Below, one piece after another: positions 23,001 to 33,740 of a DNA stretch of 64,000 nt. The notes beneath the pieces are model-generated. The model was not told the origin of the DNA and did no database searches. It was given only the letters and a program-made list of their open reading frames with translations. Where the stretch lies: positions 472,988,008-473,052,007 of the forward strand of contig NC_081405.1 in NCBI RefSeq assembly GCF_030272615.1, written 5' to 3'. Position numbers and translations under genes: made by a program. Every line of letters begins with the position of its first letter. Position 1 is the stretch's first letter. The stretch is from Cryptomeria japonica (Eukaryota > Streptophyta > Pinopsida > Cupressales > Cupressaceae).

Positions 23001-24630
23001 TCGCATCCGTATGTGTAGGCCGTACGTCGTACGGTATAGACCTCGATATGCTTCTCGTGCACCATACACCGTACGGGTTATGCAACAATTCGTCTTCCCT
23101 TGTCGCGTTTGTACATTGTACGGTGTAGACCTCCGACGCTCTTGCTTGCCAACTCGTGCAACCCGTACGCCGTACGGACTTGTCACTACTTCTCCACCCG
23201 ACTTTGCATCTGTACGGTTAGTCCGTATAGTGTACTGACTGAAGTTTCTTCCTCTGCTCAGCCGTACAGTTTTTTGCCTCCGTCCTCTCAATTCCGCCTG
23301 GCTGTCGGGTTCACTTTGCTACCTTCCCTGCTCTGTGCACAATGGGGTTTCTTGGAGGTTTTTATAATCACTTATCCTTGTCAGGGTTAGGGTTAGGTGC
23401 AAATGTTTTATTAACTTAATATAAAATAATTGCCTTTTTAGCAGTCTTAATTTTTCCATAGTGATTTTGCTTATATTTGCCTGGCATTTCGATTTTTTAA
23501 TACTCGCCAACTTTGACTTTTTTTCTTTCTCCTTGTATTTCTCTTCCTTACCCTTTAGTACCCCCTTCTTTAACAATAGTTTTACTTCCTTTATTTGGCA
23601 AGGCTTTTTAAATATCAGTCTCCGTACCTTTAGTTTACCAAGGTATCCCTTGGTCAGGTTGTGCCTTCTAATTGGTCTTCTGGGGTCCATTGGCCAGTTT
23701 ATTGCGTCTGCCCTTGCTGCTGAATGATCTTTCTGCCCCCTTTGTTTTCTCCTTGTTGGCCAGATACCATGCTTCTTTTTCACCTTCTTCACTGTTCCTT
23801 TGTTCCTCGTCCTGTCTTCCTTCCATTTCTTGTTTGGTTCCTGTTCAGTGTCTTCATCCCCATTGATTTTCCTCTTCACCCCTGAAGCATCGTTCGACGT
23901 CTTCATTCTTATCTCCGAGTCGTGCAACCACATACATACGTGTGGGAGTCTCTTATAACATTCTTGTGCACAACATGTCCCTACGTACTCTAGGTCCTAT
24001 ATCTTGTCCACCAACGGAGTGGGTCCCACACCCTTGTATCGGCCATCAATGTAGCGATCTCCGTACTGTTGGTACCATTTTACTTTCTCTCCATCAACCT
24101 TCGGTGGCCCCGTGGGGTTAGGGATCACTCGGTACAATGAATTGGGTCCGGCTTCTACCTCGCCTGACTGGGTGGCGATGACGAATAGATCTTCTGTTTT
24201 CAGCACCGTTTTTAAACAGGGACCTAGGGTTACCCCATATACCTCTAAGTCGAGTTCCCCCTCCAGATCCACCAGTTCCTCTTTATTTGTGTTCTCCACT
24301 CTCCTCCGGCTTCCGCTTCTTCATCAATATCATATGCTACGTACCCTTCCCGAAGTCCTTCGTATGGGGCCGCTTCCTCCAATGTCCTGAAACCTGCACC
24401 CACACAGTTGGGTCCCCAAAATACGCATTCGTGAGGTGCTTGTGGATCTTGGGAACCACCACACCTTCCACCCTTTTCGGTTCAAGTCGTTCTTCCATGG
24501 CCACCAAAGGCTTCGCTCGGTCGTCATCTCTTCGGTAGGGTTCTCCTCTCACCACTGGGTCTTCTTCGACTTCCTTGCTCTGGCCAATGGTCTAGTGCCC
24601 TCTGGTGGTGTATCCCACCCAGCATGTTAA
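20001..24630 (-). pseudogene. Element C extra coding region between integrase and 3' LTR
   Basis: Function unknown. On the minus strand a broken set of frames spans this region. The first part (24299-24555 and 23997-24299) has PKIHKHLTNAYFGDPTVWVQ and VKWYQQYGDRYIDGRYKGVG. A very basic stretch follows (23319-23933), then a TACGG-rich part (22600-23290). Next is a domain with VSFKLEDFRRVFGIPEKG (22031-22258) and WRMLMDLVKSRLTG, GLMNGIKCGRVYNWGQLLAE (21230-21913). Then come an acidic EEVEETEEQESGDEG segment, a repetitive Tyr/Trp-rich stretch (20655-21440) and a C-terminal coiled coil (20001-20648, EQEAQQMHITTLEKEREKQA). The middle domain reminds me of the 'putative plant transposon protein' domain found in extra ORFs of plant Gypsy elements; this is unverified. 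The layout (globular domain, acidic linker, coiled coil) resembles the E protein at 54605. Confidence 0.5.
22600..23290. repeat. GTACGG/CCGTAC-rich cluster of short palindromes
   Basis: Tens of copies of TACGG or its complement, several as CCGTACGCCGTACGG-type palindromes (22920, 23010-23030, 23165). The composition differs strongly from the surroundings. It lies within the extra coding region of C and interrupts the open frames. Confidence 0.6.
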
Positions 24631-24636
24631 TCTAAA

Positions 24637-26076
24637 TCACATGTTTATTCCGTTCTTTGTAGATTTCAGCTTGGAATCGTTCACTGGGTCTCTGATCGGA
24701 TTGTTGTCCAGAGTCAAAAGCTTTACTGCCCCGTTCCTACCGACCTCTCTGATCTTATAGGGTCCGAGCCAACAGACCTTGAACTTCCCTAGTCGAAGTT
24801 CATTCTGACCATTATACTTCAAAACTAACAGCCCCGGCCGGAAGTTGGCCCTTCGTAGATGCTGGTCATGCCAATTCTTCCGTCGGCGTTGTGCCACCAT
24901 CGTTGCCCATTGTACCATCAGTCTTTATTCATCCAGTTTTATTAGGCCACCAAACCTTGCATTCAAGCTTTCTTCGTCCCCGAGTCTGTTCTCCACCGCC
25001 ACCTGAAGGCTCGGTACGACGTACTCAGCTGGTACTACTGCCTCCTGCCCGTAGATGAGCTGGAACGGGGTATGCCCGGTAGTGACTTTGTATGTTGTAT
25101 GGTACGCCCATAGCACAGCTGGTAGTCTTTCCTCCTAGTCTTCCTGTTCCACCCCACACGATTTGTAGATTATTGATACCAACACCTTGTTGGTTGCTTC
25201 TGCCTGTCCATTAGCTTGAGGATAGTACGGACTAGATAGGTTATGGAATATTTTAAATTCTACGGTCATGGTACGAATTACTTGATTGACAAAGTGCACT
25301 CCCCTGTTGCTGGTGATTTGAAGGGGTATCCCGTACCTTGTGACAATTTGTTCGTACAAGAACCGTGTTGTACTCAGAGCCGTGTTGTCTGGCAAGGACC
25401 TAGCTTCTCCCCACTTGGTGAGGTTTTCTGTGGCTGCTACAAAATATTTACACCTGTGCATGTTACTTGGCATCAAAGGTCCCACAAAGTCCAGACCCCA
25501 CCGTTCGAATAACTCCTGCGGCTGCGAAGGAAAGAGAGGCATGAAGTCCCTCTTGAGTGGTTTTCTTGCCCGTTGGCAAGTGTCACATGCAATCACCCAC
25601 TCTCGAGCGTTGGTGTGTAGAGTTGGCCACCATAGACCGGCCATAAGCACTTTCCTGGCAGTTGCATTTGGTCCCATATGTCCCCCTGCTAATCCGTCGT
25701 GTGCCTCCTTCAATATGCCGCGAATTTCCTCCTCCATGACACACCTCCTCAGGATCTGGTCAGGACCCATTTTATATATAAGCCCATTAATTAGCTGGAA
25801 GGTCTTGCTCTTCAGTGCCAGCTTCCTCCGTTCCTCTGAAGGCATCTCTTTTGGAAATGTGGAGGTAGATAGGTACTGGCCTATCTTTTCATACCAGGCT
25901 TGTAGTATTGCAATTTGGAACAAGTGTGCATCTGGAAAGTCTTCGTTCACTCCCCCGGTTGGTTCCCCTGATCTGATCCTTGAGAGTTGATCGGCTATTA
26001 CAAGGGACTTTCTTGGCCGTACGATAATGGTGAAGGTGAATTCTTGCAGGAGTAGTAGCCATCGACTTACCCTACC
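24637..26076 (-). pseudogene. int: Element C RNase H end and integrase (catalytic Asp changed)
   Basis: Minus strand. Starts with the end of RNase H (VSRWLLLLQEFTFTIIVRPR, then ADQLSRI), separated from the rest of RNase H by insertion D. The integrase zinc module is H-D-G-L-A-G-G-H with CDTC. The core has LDFVGPL with its Asp, but the second catalytic position reads TSNRGVHF (Asn for Asp), and the third is the E of GQAEATNK, 35 residues further on. A stop replaces Trp before [16 protein letters not shown] (position 25135), and another precedes RLMVQWATM (24918). The C-terminal domain ends KVCWLGPYKIREVGRNGAVK. Inactive because of the Asp-to-Asn change and stops. Confidence 0.9.
26072..26076. 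repeat. Target-site duplication CTACC of insertion D (left)
   Basis: CTACC at 26072-26076 recurs at 33736-33740. Deleting D plus one copy joins NKPIIQG to RVSRWLLLL in frame. Confidence 0.9.
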
Positions 26077-26920
26077 TGTTGACGTGTATTTTGTACACAA
26101 TCATACACAGAATAAAATACCCAAGGGTACCTTATCCTCTCTTGAATAAAGCCTCTGATTGCTGAAGATGTCGCAAAAAAGGATCAATCAGGGTGACTCC
26201 AATGTTCTTTTATGTAGGGTCTCTACGTGTGGATAAGCACCAGTGGTCGTTGTGAATGCTGTTTCATCAAGGGGCCTTACGTTTCCATTCAGGAACAGAT
26301 TTTCCTAAAACTAACAAGTTCTCAAAAAGATCAAAAGGTAGGGTTTGCAAGAGATGAATTCTAATCTGATCCTAGGAATGACTCAATGTAGGCTGGCTTG
26401 GTAAGATTCTACCAATTTCAATATTGCCATGAAATAACAACCCAACTGAAATTGATGCGATCTTCTAAGGTAACAAATGATTTTTTCAATTCATCAAGGG
26501 TCATAGACACTACCACAAAGGCACATATCCAAAACTCAATGACAATTGAAGGTTTAAGTAATTCAAGTCTCTCCAGTTGACCACACAAGGTGTTCCTACA
26601 ATCAGTAAGAAGCTAGTGGTTTGGAACGTGAATCTCACCAAAATCAAGCCCAACACTTAGTCCTTCAAACTTAAATACTACTTCGACTGAGAATGATTCA
26701 AGAAAACAAACAACCATGAAGATAGCCACAAGAAATGCAATAAAACACCATAACTTCAATATTTTATTGATCTCAAAGCCAAAATAGACAACAATTGCTT
26801 GAAATTCTTTCTTCAAAACTCAATCTTGCTACAAAATAACTTTCTTCTCTCCAAAAGCTCTAATCTTCTAACTATTTCTTATTGCTCCCTATTTCTAATT
26901 CTAAAATGAAAATGAATGAG

Positions 26921-26932
26921 GGTATATATAGC
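26921..26932 (-). promoter_or_regulatory. TATA box of LTR D
   Basis: The minus strand reads GCTATATATACC, downstream of the gene and about 850 bp from the 3' end. This is the position expected for the promoter of genomic RNA. Confidence 0.65.
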
Positions 26933-27123
26933 ATCCTCAATTACAATGAACGACCCAGCTCAAAAGAAGATCAACGGCTGAGATTCTGACACCTAAACCC
27001 TAATTAGGGTTTTATTACAAAAGTTCCCTTTTTATTGAACAATATTAAATGCATAGCCAAATATTTAATTTGGCACAAAAATCTAGGAAACATAGACCAA
27101 TGACAATTAAGGTGCCATGTCAT

Positions 27124-30100
27124 CTATAACAACCTCTCTTCTAGAACCTTATTCCCTTTCCAATGCTCCTTTTTAGCATATGCAATGAATCTGGACACGA
27201 TTCCTTCAATCTCAGCAATAGGAATCTCGGGAAGATTCCTCATTCGTTCCTCTAAGTGAATAATCTGATCAAAGGCCTTGAGAAGAGCTGCGTCCCATTC
27301 AGGTTCGAGTTCCTTGATTTTCTCAATCAGGAGCATAGTAGCAAACATTTGATCTCTTTGCTCATCTGTAATAACATTCTCATCTTTGCAAAAGATGACC
27401 TTGACCCTTTCTTCCAACTCTTGAAGATCCACATCTGTCTCAACTTCGATCCTTCTGCCAAGAATAGTACATAACACCCCAAACACCTTGTCCTGGATTG
27501 GATGGATGACCTCCTCCACTTGATTACATTTGGCGCTGGTGTCCTCGAAAAGAACTTCCTTCATCTGAAGTAAAGTAGACCACTGGAGTAAATTATGAGC
27601 TCCTCCATCCATTATCTTTTCTTGTGCTAAGGTCTTCCTTGGTGTTTGCCTGATTACTTGAAGAACAGGAATGATAACATCTTTAGTATGAGCAAAGGCG
27701 GCTACTGTTATCATTAGGTTGTGGATGATCTCAAGGACCTGGATAGCCCGATGGATGGTCTGCATCATTCTTGTTGCAAACTCAACGGCAACTGTATGGG
27801 ATTTGTCAATCCAAGAGCTCATAAGCTGGACCAAGCTCTTAACTCTATCTGCCTCACCAACTGATTCGAGGGGAAGTGCTTGCACAGGAGATACTGCGGG
27901 ATCCTGACGTCTCAAAGGCTGACTGAGGTGGCTAAAGTTGCCTCTCCAAGCACCTCTCTCTCTCTCAAGTTTTCTATTCTTTTCCATTTCTTCCTTAAGT
28001 TTATCTTTAAGTGCCTCAAATGAATCAGTGGCCTCATCTAGTGTCTGCTCGGCTGTGAGTGGACCAAGCTCAAATGTTTCTACATCATACTCTTCTGCAA
28101 GGATTTCACCTTCATATTTGTCCACTGCCGGTGTAGCTATCTGCAACTTCCTGGATCCTGTCTCATCTCTGATCATCTTGGACATCTTGGTAGCCTTCCT
28201 TCTCTCTGTCACTTCCTGAGAATTTCCAACAAGGCTCTCTAAGTCAATTACATTATCTTCATCCTCAATCACAATTACCCTGGTTAGTCTCTCCTTCAAC
28301 CAATCTGGAATGGCGGACCTTGTCTCTCTAACTTGTATTTCTTTAGGTGATGGCTCTTCTTTCCGGAGAGGAGATGTCGCTTCATCATCATTCTTGTCTT
28401 CATGCAGTTCATTGACCTGGGGAGATGGACTTGATGAACGTTGAGATGCCTGTCCTTCTTCATGTTTATCATTCTGAACCATTGATTCCATAGATTCCTC
28501 CACTTCAGGTGTCCTCTTCTCTTGTCGAGAAGATGTGCCGGATGAGCGATCTCGATTGGCCTCTTGCTTCTTCTTGGAAGATTCTCTTTTCTCAGGTCTT
28601 TCCTTCCTCTTCGCACCTCTAGGATGAGGATTGCCTTCACTTATGCTTCTGGGGTGAGGATTGCCTTCGCTTGTGCTTCTAGGATGAGGATGACCTTCAC
28701 TCGCGCTTGCTCCTCCTTCTGCCGACCTTTCCTCCAAAGTAAAAGTCATAGGTGTGTTTTGCTCTCTCAACTTTTGATGTTGCACATCAACCCATCTGCG
28801 AGTACAGGACAAAACTGGAGCCATCAAAGTCTTCAAGTCCACAACCTCAGGCTCGTTCCAATCTATCTTCACTGCCTTGTCCTCTCTATCATAAGAGGAC
28901 TGGAGGTGCCTGCCACTGTCCTGAGCTTGATCGGCCACCCTGTAAACTTTGCATTTCCTGATAAAATCCAAAGGCAATCTGGAATGCATCTTTCTTTTCA
29001 CCTCTAAATCATCTAAGAGATTCATCCAAAAGTCCTCTACCTGACATTCATGCTTGTATTTTCTACCAACTGTCTCTTCTATATACCCATAAGGATCAAA
29101 ATTCTCCCTCAATGAAAAGAATGAAAATGAATATAAGGCCAACTCTCTTTCTGCATCATCTAAAGCTGGAACATTAGGACATACTTCAACTGAATTCCCT
29201 AGTATGATAGGTACAGGAATCCCATTTCTATGCCTGTGTCTGAATGCCTTCGCATAAGCTGCCAACTGCCTAGTCACCTCAAGTAGTACTATCCTGTCTG
29301 TCGGATATCTTGGCAACATATATGGAGGTGAAGGACACCCATGAACTCTAATATATGTAAACTTCTGGAATTGGATAAACCAAGCACCATACCTCTTTAC
29401 AAGTTCTTGTGCCTCTTGAGATATCCGATTGTGAATCCCGCCTTGTAGTGTCCTGGTGATGTTCATCGTGAAAGTATCATTGACTAGCTTGTAGTTGCTT
29501 CCTGGTGGATGATGCAAATGAACATAAGAATCACAAACTCTGACTTCTCCAGGCCCTCATCCAATCACTCCTCTGTGAGGTAGTCCTGCATACTCAAAAC
29601 TCCTGATCAAGGCATACATGATGTACGAGCTCATGTGGAAGGATTTAGTAGCCTTCAGTCTTCTCAACTGTACGTCCAAGCAATGGCTAATAATTCTAGC
29701 CCAATGAATTGTTCCTTTTCCTTGAACTATCACTTGGATGAAGAAGAACATCCACTTCTCAAAATAGAAGGCTTGAGGAGCCCCTGTAACTCGATTGAGT
29801 AAGGTTATCAAATCTCTGTACTCCTCCTGGAAGTCGATCCTATGTGGTGTGTTGGGAATCTTGCTCAGGCGAGGACGACTTTTGAGTAACCAATTCTTGT
29901 TGATGATGCTCAAGCAAGTGTCTGGATCATCTTCATACATGGATCTAGCTCCTTCCAAGCTTTTGTAAATCATATCTTTATGTTCTGGTAGATGAAGAGC
30001 TTCACTAATAGCCTCATTTGAAAGATAAGCCAAAGTGTTTCCTTCCTTGGACACGATCGATCTTGATTGTGGGTCATAATGGCGGGCACACTCGATCATC

Positions 30101-30351
30101 AGCTCATGGCACTGGATTGCTGGAGGGAAGCCGGCCGCCTTGATAATGCCACTTTCAATTATTCTCCTTGCGACGGGTGATGGCTTTCCAATATAAGGGA
30201 CCTCTCGAAACTTCTTCACACTGAAGTTTCCCAAGTTGGTATCTCCAATGTTGCTCCATTTTGACACGATCTTGGTCTCCATTTCTTCATTCCTTTGATC
30301 TTCCTTCATGAGGGCTGGACGACTGGTGGATGGGGGTCGCCATCTTGACAC
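27124..30351 (-). pseudogene. D protein gene, exon 2 (one in-frame stop)
   Basis: A 1,076-codon frame interrupted by a single TGA at 29557-29559, at a position where E has Asn (G-x-GPG context); CGA to TGA would explain it. The product is paralogous to the 1,211-residue E protein over nearly its whole length (IGDTNLGNFSVKKFRE, AGFPPAIQCHELMIECARHY, YGAWFIQFQKFTYIRVHG, LPRYPTDRIVLLEVTRQLAA). Residues about 380-600 are charged and low-complexity with tandem EGNPHPRS-type repeats. The C-terminal third is predicted helical and coiled-coil. There is no ATG at the start; the frame runs to a splice acceptor (TTGTGTAG before 30351), so it is joined to exon 1. Function unknown. Confidence 0.75.
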
Positions 30352-30525
30352 CTACACAACATTTCATAATGAGCAATATACCTTGGAACGTAGAAATATA
30401 GACTGGATTTAAGTTTTAAATTTAGGAAACTTCATGATAAGTCTTTGAATTATCATTTCCTAAATATGACTATGCAATTGGAAATTCAAAATTTGAAAAT
30501 TTGAACAAGGAAGATCTTGCCATAC
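30352..30525 (-). other. Predicted intron in the D gene
   Basis: 174 bp with donor GAGAG/GTATGG and acceptor TTGTGTAG/GTGTC on the minus strand. Removing it joins exon 1 to exon 2 in phase 0 without a stop, whereas unspliced sequence has stops, including a TAG just before exon 2. Confidence 0.6.
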
Positions 30526-30771
30526 CTCTCTTTGAGAACTAGCTCTAAAAAACGATGCAAGAATTAAGAAATTCGCTAGGCAAAATGAAGATCGAAGTCT
30601 TCTAGCAAATGCGCCTCCCTCATCAACTTCACCACCCTTTGGGTCTTCAACGCCTTGAGGAAAACTTGCTCCTTCTTTAACCTCCAACAAAGTTTGCACT
30701 CCTCCTTGGATTGAAATTCGCACTTCTTCTTGGATTGAAATTCGCACCTCTATTGCTTCTCCAAATCGCAT
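30526..30771 (-). CDS. D protein gene, exon 1 (predicted)
   Basis: 82 codons from an ATG at 30771 (MRFGEAIEVRISIQEEVRIS) to SSQRE at a GTATGG donor. It has a short internal repeat (VRISIQEE/VRISIQGG), an acidic glycine-rich middle and a hydrophobic end. A TATA box (minus CCTATATAAG, 30819-30828) lies 48 bp upstream of the ATG, so the gene appears to have its own promoter. I recognise no domain. E has no clear counterpart of this exon; its ATG is in the exon equivalent to exon 2. Confidence 0.5.
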
Positions 30772-30818
30772 TTAAACAATGATTGAATGATGGATTAAAA
30801 ATGCTTCAAAATACCTTT

Positions 30819-30828
30819 CTTATATAGG
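30819..30828 (-). promoter_or_regulatory. TATA box of the D gene
   Basis: The minus strand reads CCTATATAAG 48 bp upstream of the exon 1 ATG, between the gene and the palindrome array. Confidence 0.55.
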
Positions 30829-31159
30829 CGCTCATGCATTGCAATTCCCATAGGCCGACTTGGAAAATAAGCCTAAAATAAATAAAAATTAAATAAAAGA
30901 GGAGGCCGACCTTTATAAAAATATTAAAATAACATCCCAAGCGCTCTCTTTTTTTATTTAATTTAATAATAATTAATTTAAATGCCTTTGCAATTAAAAT
31001 TTTGATTTTTTAAAAGGCTTAAATCACTTATTAAATGCCCATGCGTTCTTATTAAATGCCAATTTTAATTAAAAAATATTTCAAAGTCTTAGCGGATTTA
31101 GCATTTAATGCAATTTGAAAAATCTTGGCGCCTAAGCATGGGAGGTATTTGGGACATCA

Positions 31160-33275
31160 ACAACATCGCTCTGGTCCCTGGGTGAGGGACAGGAGCGCCC
31201 ATGCATTTTAGCCTTGTATTTCTCGCTTTTCACGTTCAAAGTCTTATCTTGGACGTCCAAAATGGCCTTTTCGCTTGGAATCTTGAGTTTGATTTATTCC
31301 ATCTTTGGAAGGATTGTATCTTAAAACACTTTCGCCCTAGTCCCTTGGTGAGGGACAGGAGCGATCCCACCTTTTGCCCTTGGTCCTTGTCTTTTCCAAT
31401 CGCCAATTCATGTTGCAGGGCAATCAATGATCTTCCTTGTTTGTTCTACGCATGCCTAACTCGCTTCTCCGAGACAAAATGAGATCTTCCAAGGATATTC
31501 GCCCTGGTCCTTCAGTGAAGGACAGGAGCGATTTTTGCTTTTGAGCTTAAAATTGTCGATTCTTGAGGTTAACTCCTTGTTCATCGTCTTCCTAAAGACA
31601 TTTTTGACTTTGCATGACCTCGCCTTGACGTGGTTTTGGAAAGGAATGATTGATTCTATAGAAATCGCCTTGGTCCTCCAGTGAAGGACAGGAGCGATCT
31701 TTAGTCCATGGCACAAATCCTTAATCATATCAATATCTAATTATCTTCAAGGCGTAAAACATTGTTCCTTAATCCATCTTGAGTCTTGCAAACGAAAGTG
31801 GCACTCCAAAATGTTAGGCAATCAGGCAAATTTGAAGATTTCGCTCTGGTCCCTTGGTGAGGGACAGGAGCGCCTTAGCCAATTCCATCAAGTTTTGTGG
31901 CCTTTCGCAACTTCGTTCTTCTTTGAAGCATTCCAAATATCATCGCCATCGTGTGCCTTGGCCTGGATTCGACCAAATTTGGGAGGGAAGACTTGATAAT
32001 GCATTTTTCGCCCTGGGCCTTGGGTGAGGGACAGGAGCGCCTTGGCCATTATAGGCTCCACTTGTGTTTTGCAATCTTTCAAAATTATCTTCAATGGAGC
32101 GATTATGCCTTCCTTTACTCATCTCAAACGTAAAACTTGCCTTTCCCTTGGCAAAAACTTGTCTCTTGAGAAAATCGCTCTGGTCCCTGGGTGAGGGACA
32201 GGAGCTTCCTTTAAAAAATCGCTCTGGTCCCTTGGAGAGGGACAGGAGCGCTTTAGTTACTTAGGTTGATTTTATTCATTGTGGTCCATTCAAGTTATAT
32301 TCAATGAATAAAACATACTTCTCTTGACCTCCTCAAATCGTGAAATCACTCAAATCCTGTGAGGACAATGCAAATTTGAAATTCAAGCTCCGGTCCTTCA
32401 GTGAGGGACAGGAGCGATTTTGCAAATCCAAGCTTATCCGTCCTTTGTTAGGCTTCCAAACTATCTTCAACGGGCTAAAAATACCTTCTTTCATTCGTTT
32501 CAATCACAAAACTACTTCGCCCTTGTAAGAAAATTGCACTTTTTAGAAAATCGCTTTGGACCTTCAGCAAGGGACAGGAGCGCCCTTTTGCAACTTGGTA
32601 TATTTCCTTGCTTGTCGACTACTCAAATTATATTCAATGGACAAAACATGCCCTCCTTGATCTCTTCCAATCAAAAAATTGTCTTGGTCCTGCAAGGACA
32701 GTGCAAATTTGAAAATCAAGCTCTGGTCCTTCAGTGAGGGACAGGAGCGCCTTTGGTCCTCAAGGTCAAGTCTTTATAATTTTCATCTCAAATTTCCTTT
32801 GCTGGGGAAAATACCATCATTTTGCAAGCTATGAATAAAAGTCCAAATCCAAAAATGTCCAAGAAGGTGTGCTTTGAAGAAAATCGCTCTGGTCCCTGGG
32901 TGAGGGACAGGAGCGAACTTGTCTTGCTAGGCCCAAAGTTCAATCTTTCGTTGCCAACGACGAAGTCTGGATACTCCTTTATGCTCATTTCATCCTTAAT
33001 TGCGTCCTTGATGCTTCAGTTCGATCAACCAAGGCCCAAAATGATCTAAGAAAACCATTTCGCCTTGGTCCTTCAGTGAAGGACAGGAGCGATTTGGTCT
33101 TAAAACTTTAAAAAACTTGTCATTTTTGAGTCTTCAAAATCTTCAAAATCTTCAATTTACGTCCAATCGTATCCCCTGGCGACCCTGCACAAAACAATCA
33201 AAACAAGTCAATAACCAAGATGCACCAAATATCACTTTCGCCCTGGTCCCTGAGAGAGGGACAGGAGCGATTTTG
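31160..33275. repeat. Array of 14 imperfect palindromes in D, about 168-bp spacing
   Basis: A 33-bp motif with outer arms TCGCTC/GAGCGA and inner arms GTCCCT/AGGGAC recurs near 31166, 31332, 31498, 31666, 31841, 32008, 32174, 32219, 32386, 32551, 32719, 32883, 33061 and 33239. Apart from one extra copy at 32219, spacing is 164-178 bp. Spacers are unlike each other. Inner arms vary in paired fashion (GTCCTT with AAGGAC, GTCCCT with AGGGAC). Confidence 0.85.
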
Positions 33276-33684
33276 CCCTTATAAGTCAAAATATCAAAAA
33301 TTTAGGTCTTCAGATCACTTCATCATGCAGGTTTAGGTCGTCTTCAAGTCCAAGAATCGGTTACCTTGCTTCCAAAATTTGGTTAAAGTTTGCCCAGACA
33401 AAACGTATACTTTAATCATTAAAATGCTAACACTTTAGACCTAACTTGAATTTGCCCTCAAAATCCTGACTGGACCCATCCTGAGACATACTCAACTTCC
33501 TGACAGACTCAAGTTATTTCAAAATTGCAATCCTCGGGAGGATGCTTAATAATCTTTCAAAATTTGACCGGACTTCGGCTTGAAAATATCAAAAGGAAAC
33601 TCCTAAGGCTTAACCCTAGTCCAGACGACTCACTCACTTACTCAAAACCCTAAAAGCAGAGAGAAGAACAGGCAAAACAAAAGC

Positions 33685-33735
33685 AAAAGAGGGGGTCCCC
33701 ATTTTAATGGGGCGATGTGTGAAATGGTCACAACA
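33685..33735 (-). other. Two terminal hairpins at the 5' end of D
   Basis: On the plus strand CCCCATTTTAATGGGG is a perfect palindrome, followed by TGTGAAATGGTCACA with stem TGTGA/TCACA up to the end CACAACA. Equivalent hairpins with different bases occur in E, G and H. Confidence 0.65.
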
Positions 33736-33740
33736 CTACC
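33736..33740. repeat. Target-site duplication CTACC of insertion D (right)
   Basis: Exact copy of 26072-26076; it lies inside RNase H codons of element C. Confidence 0.9.

Larger units (their letters stand above)
26077..33735 (-). mobile_element. Insertion D: 7.66-kb giant LTR (probably solo) carrying a gene
   Basis: The minus strand starts TGTTGTGACC and ends ACACGTCAACA; exact target duplication CTACC. The two ends show no repeat of each other, so it is not an LTR-internal-LTR element. Order on the minus strand: terminal hairpins, palindrome array (about 33275-31160), a TATA box at 30819, a two-exon gene (30771-27124), a second TATA box at 26921-26932, and about 850 bp to the 3' end. The terminal 3' part is homologous to E, G and I; I occupies the 5' LTR position of element F. 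I infer a solo LTR with a gene in U3. An unrelated transposon type with TGTTG/CAACA ends cannot be fully excluded. Confidence 0.7.

Noticed and set aside
22590-23390. Plus-strand open frames in the element C extra region
   Set aside because: Opposite to all coding in C and explained by the TACGG repeats.
31160-33275. CRISPR-like array (palindromic repeats with unlike spacers)
   Set aside because: Spacers are about 135 bp and there are no cas genes. Repeats vary and the array lies inside a plant retroelement insertion. It is an array of LTR palindromes.
26077-33735. D as an ordinary LTR retrotransposon with short LTRs
   Set aside because: No similarity between its two ends beyond the TGTTG/CAACA inverted termini, and no gag, RT or integrase inside.
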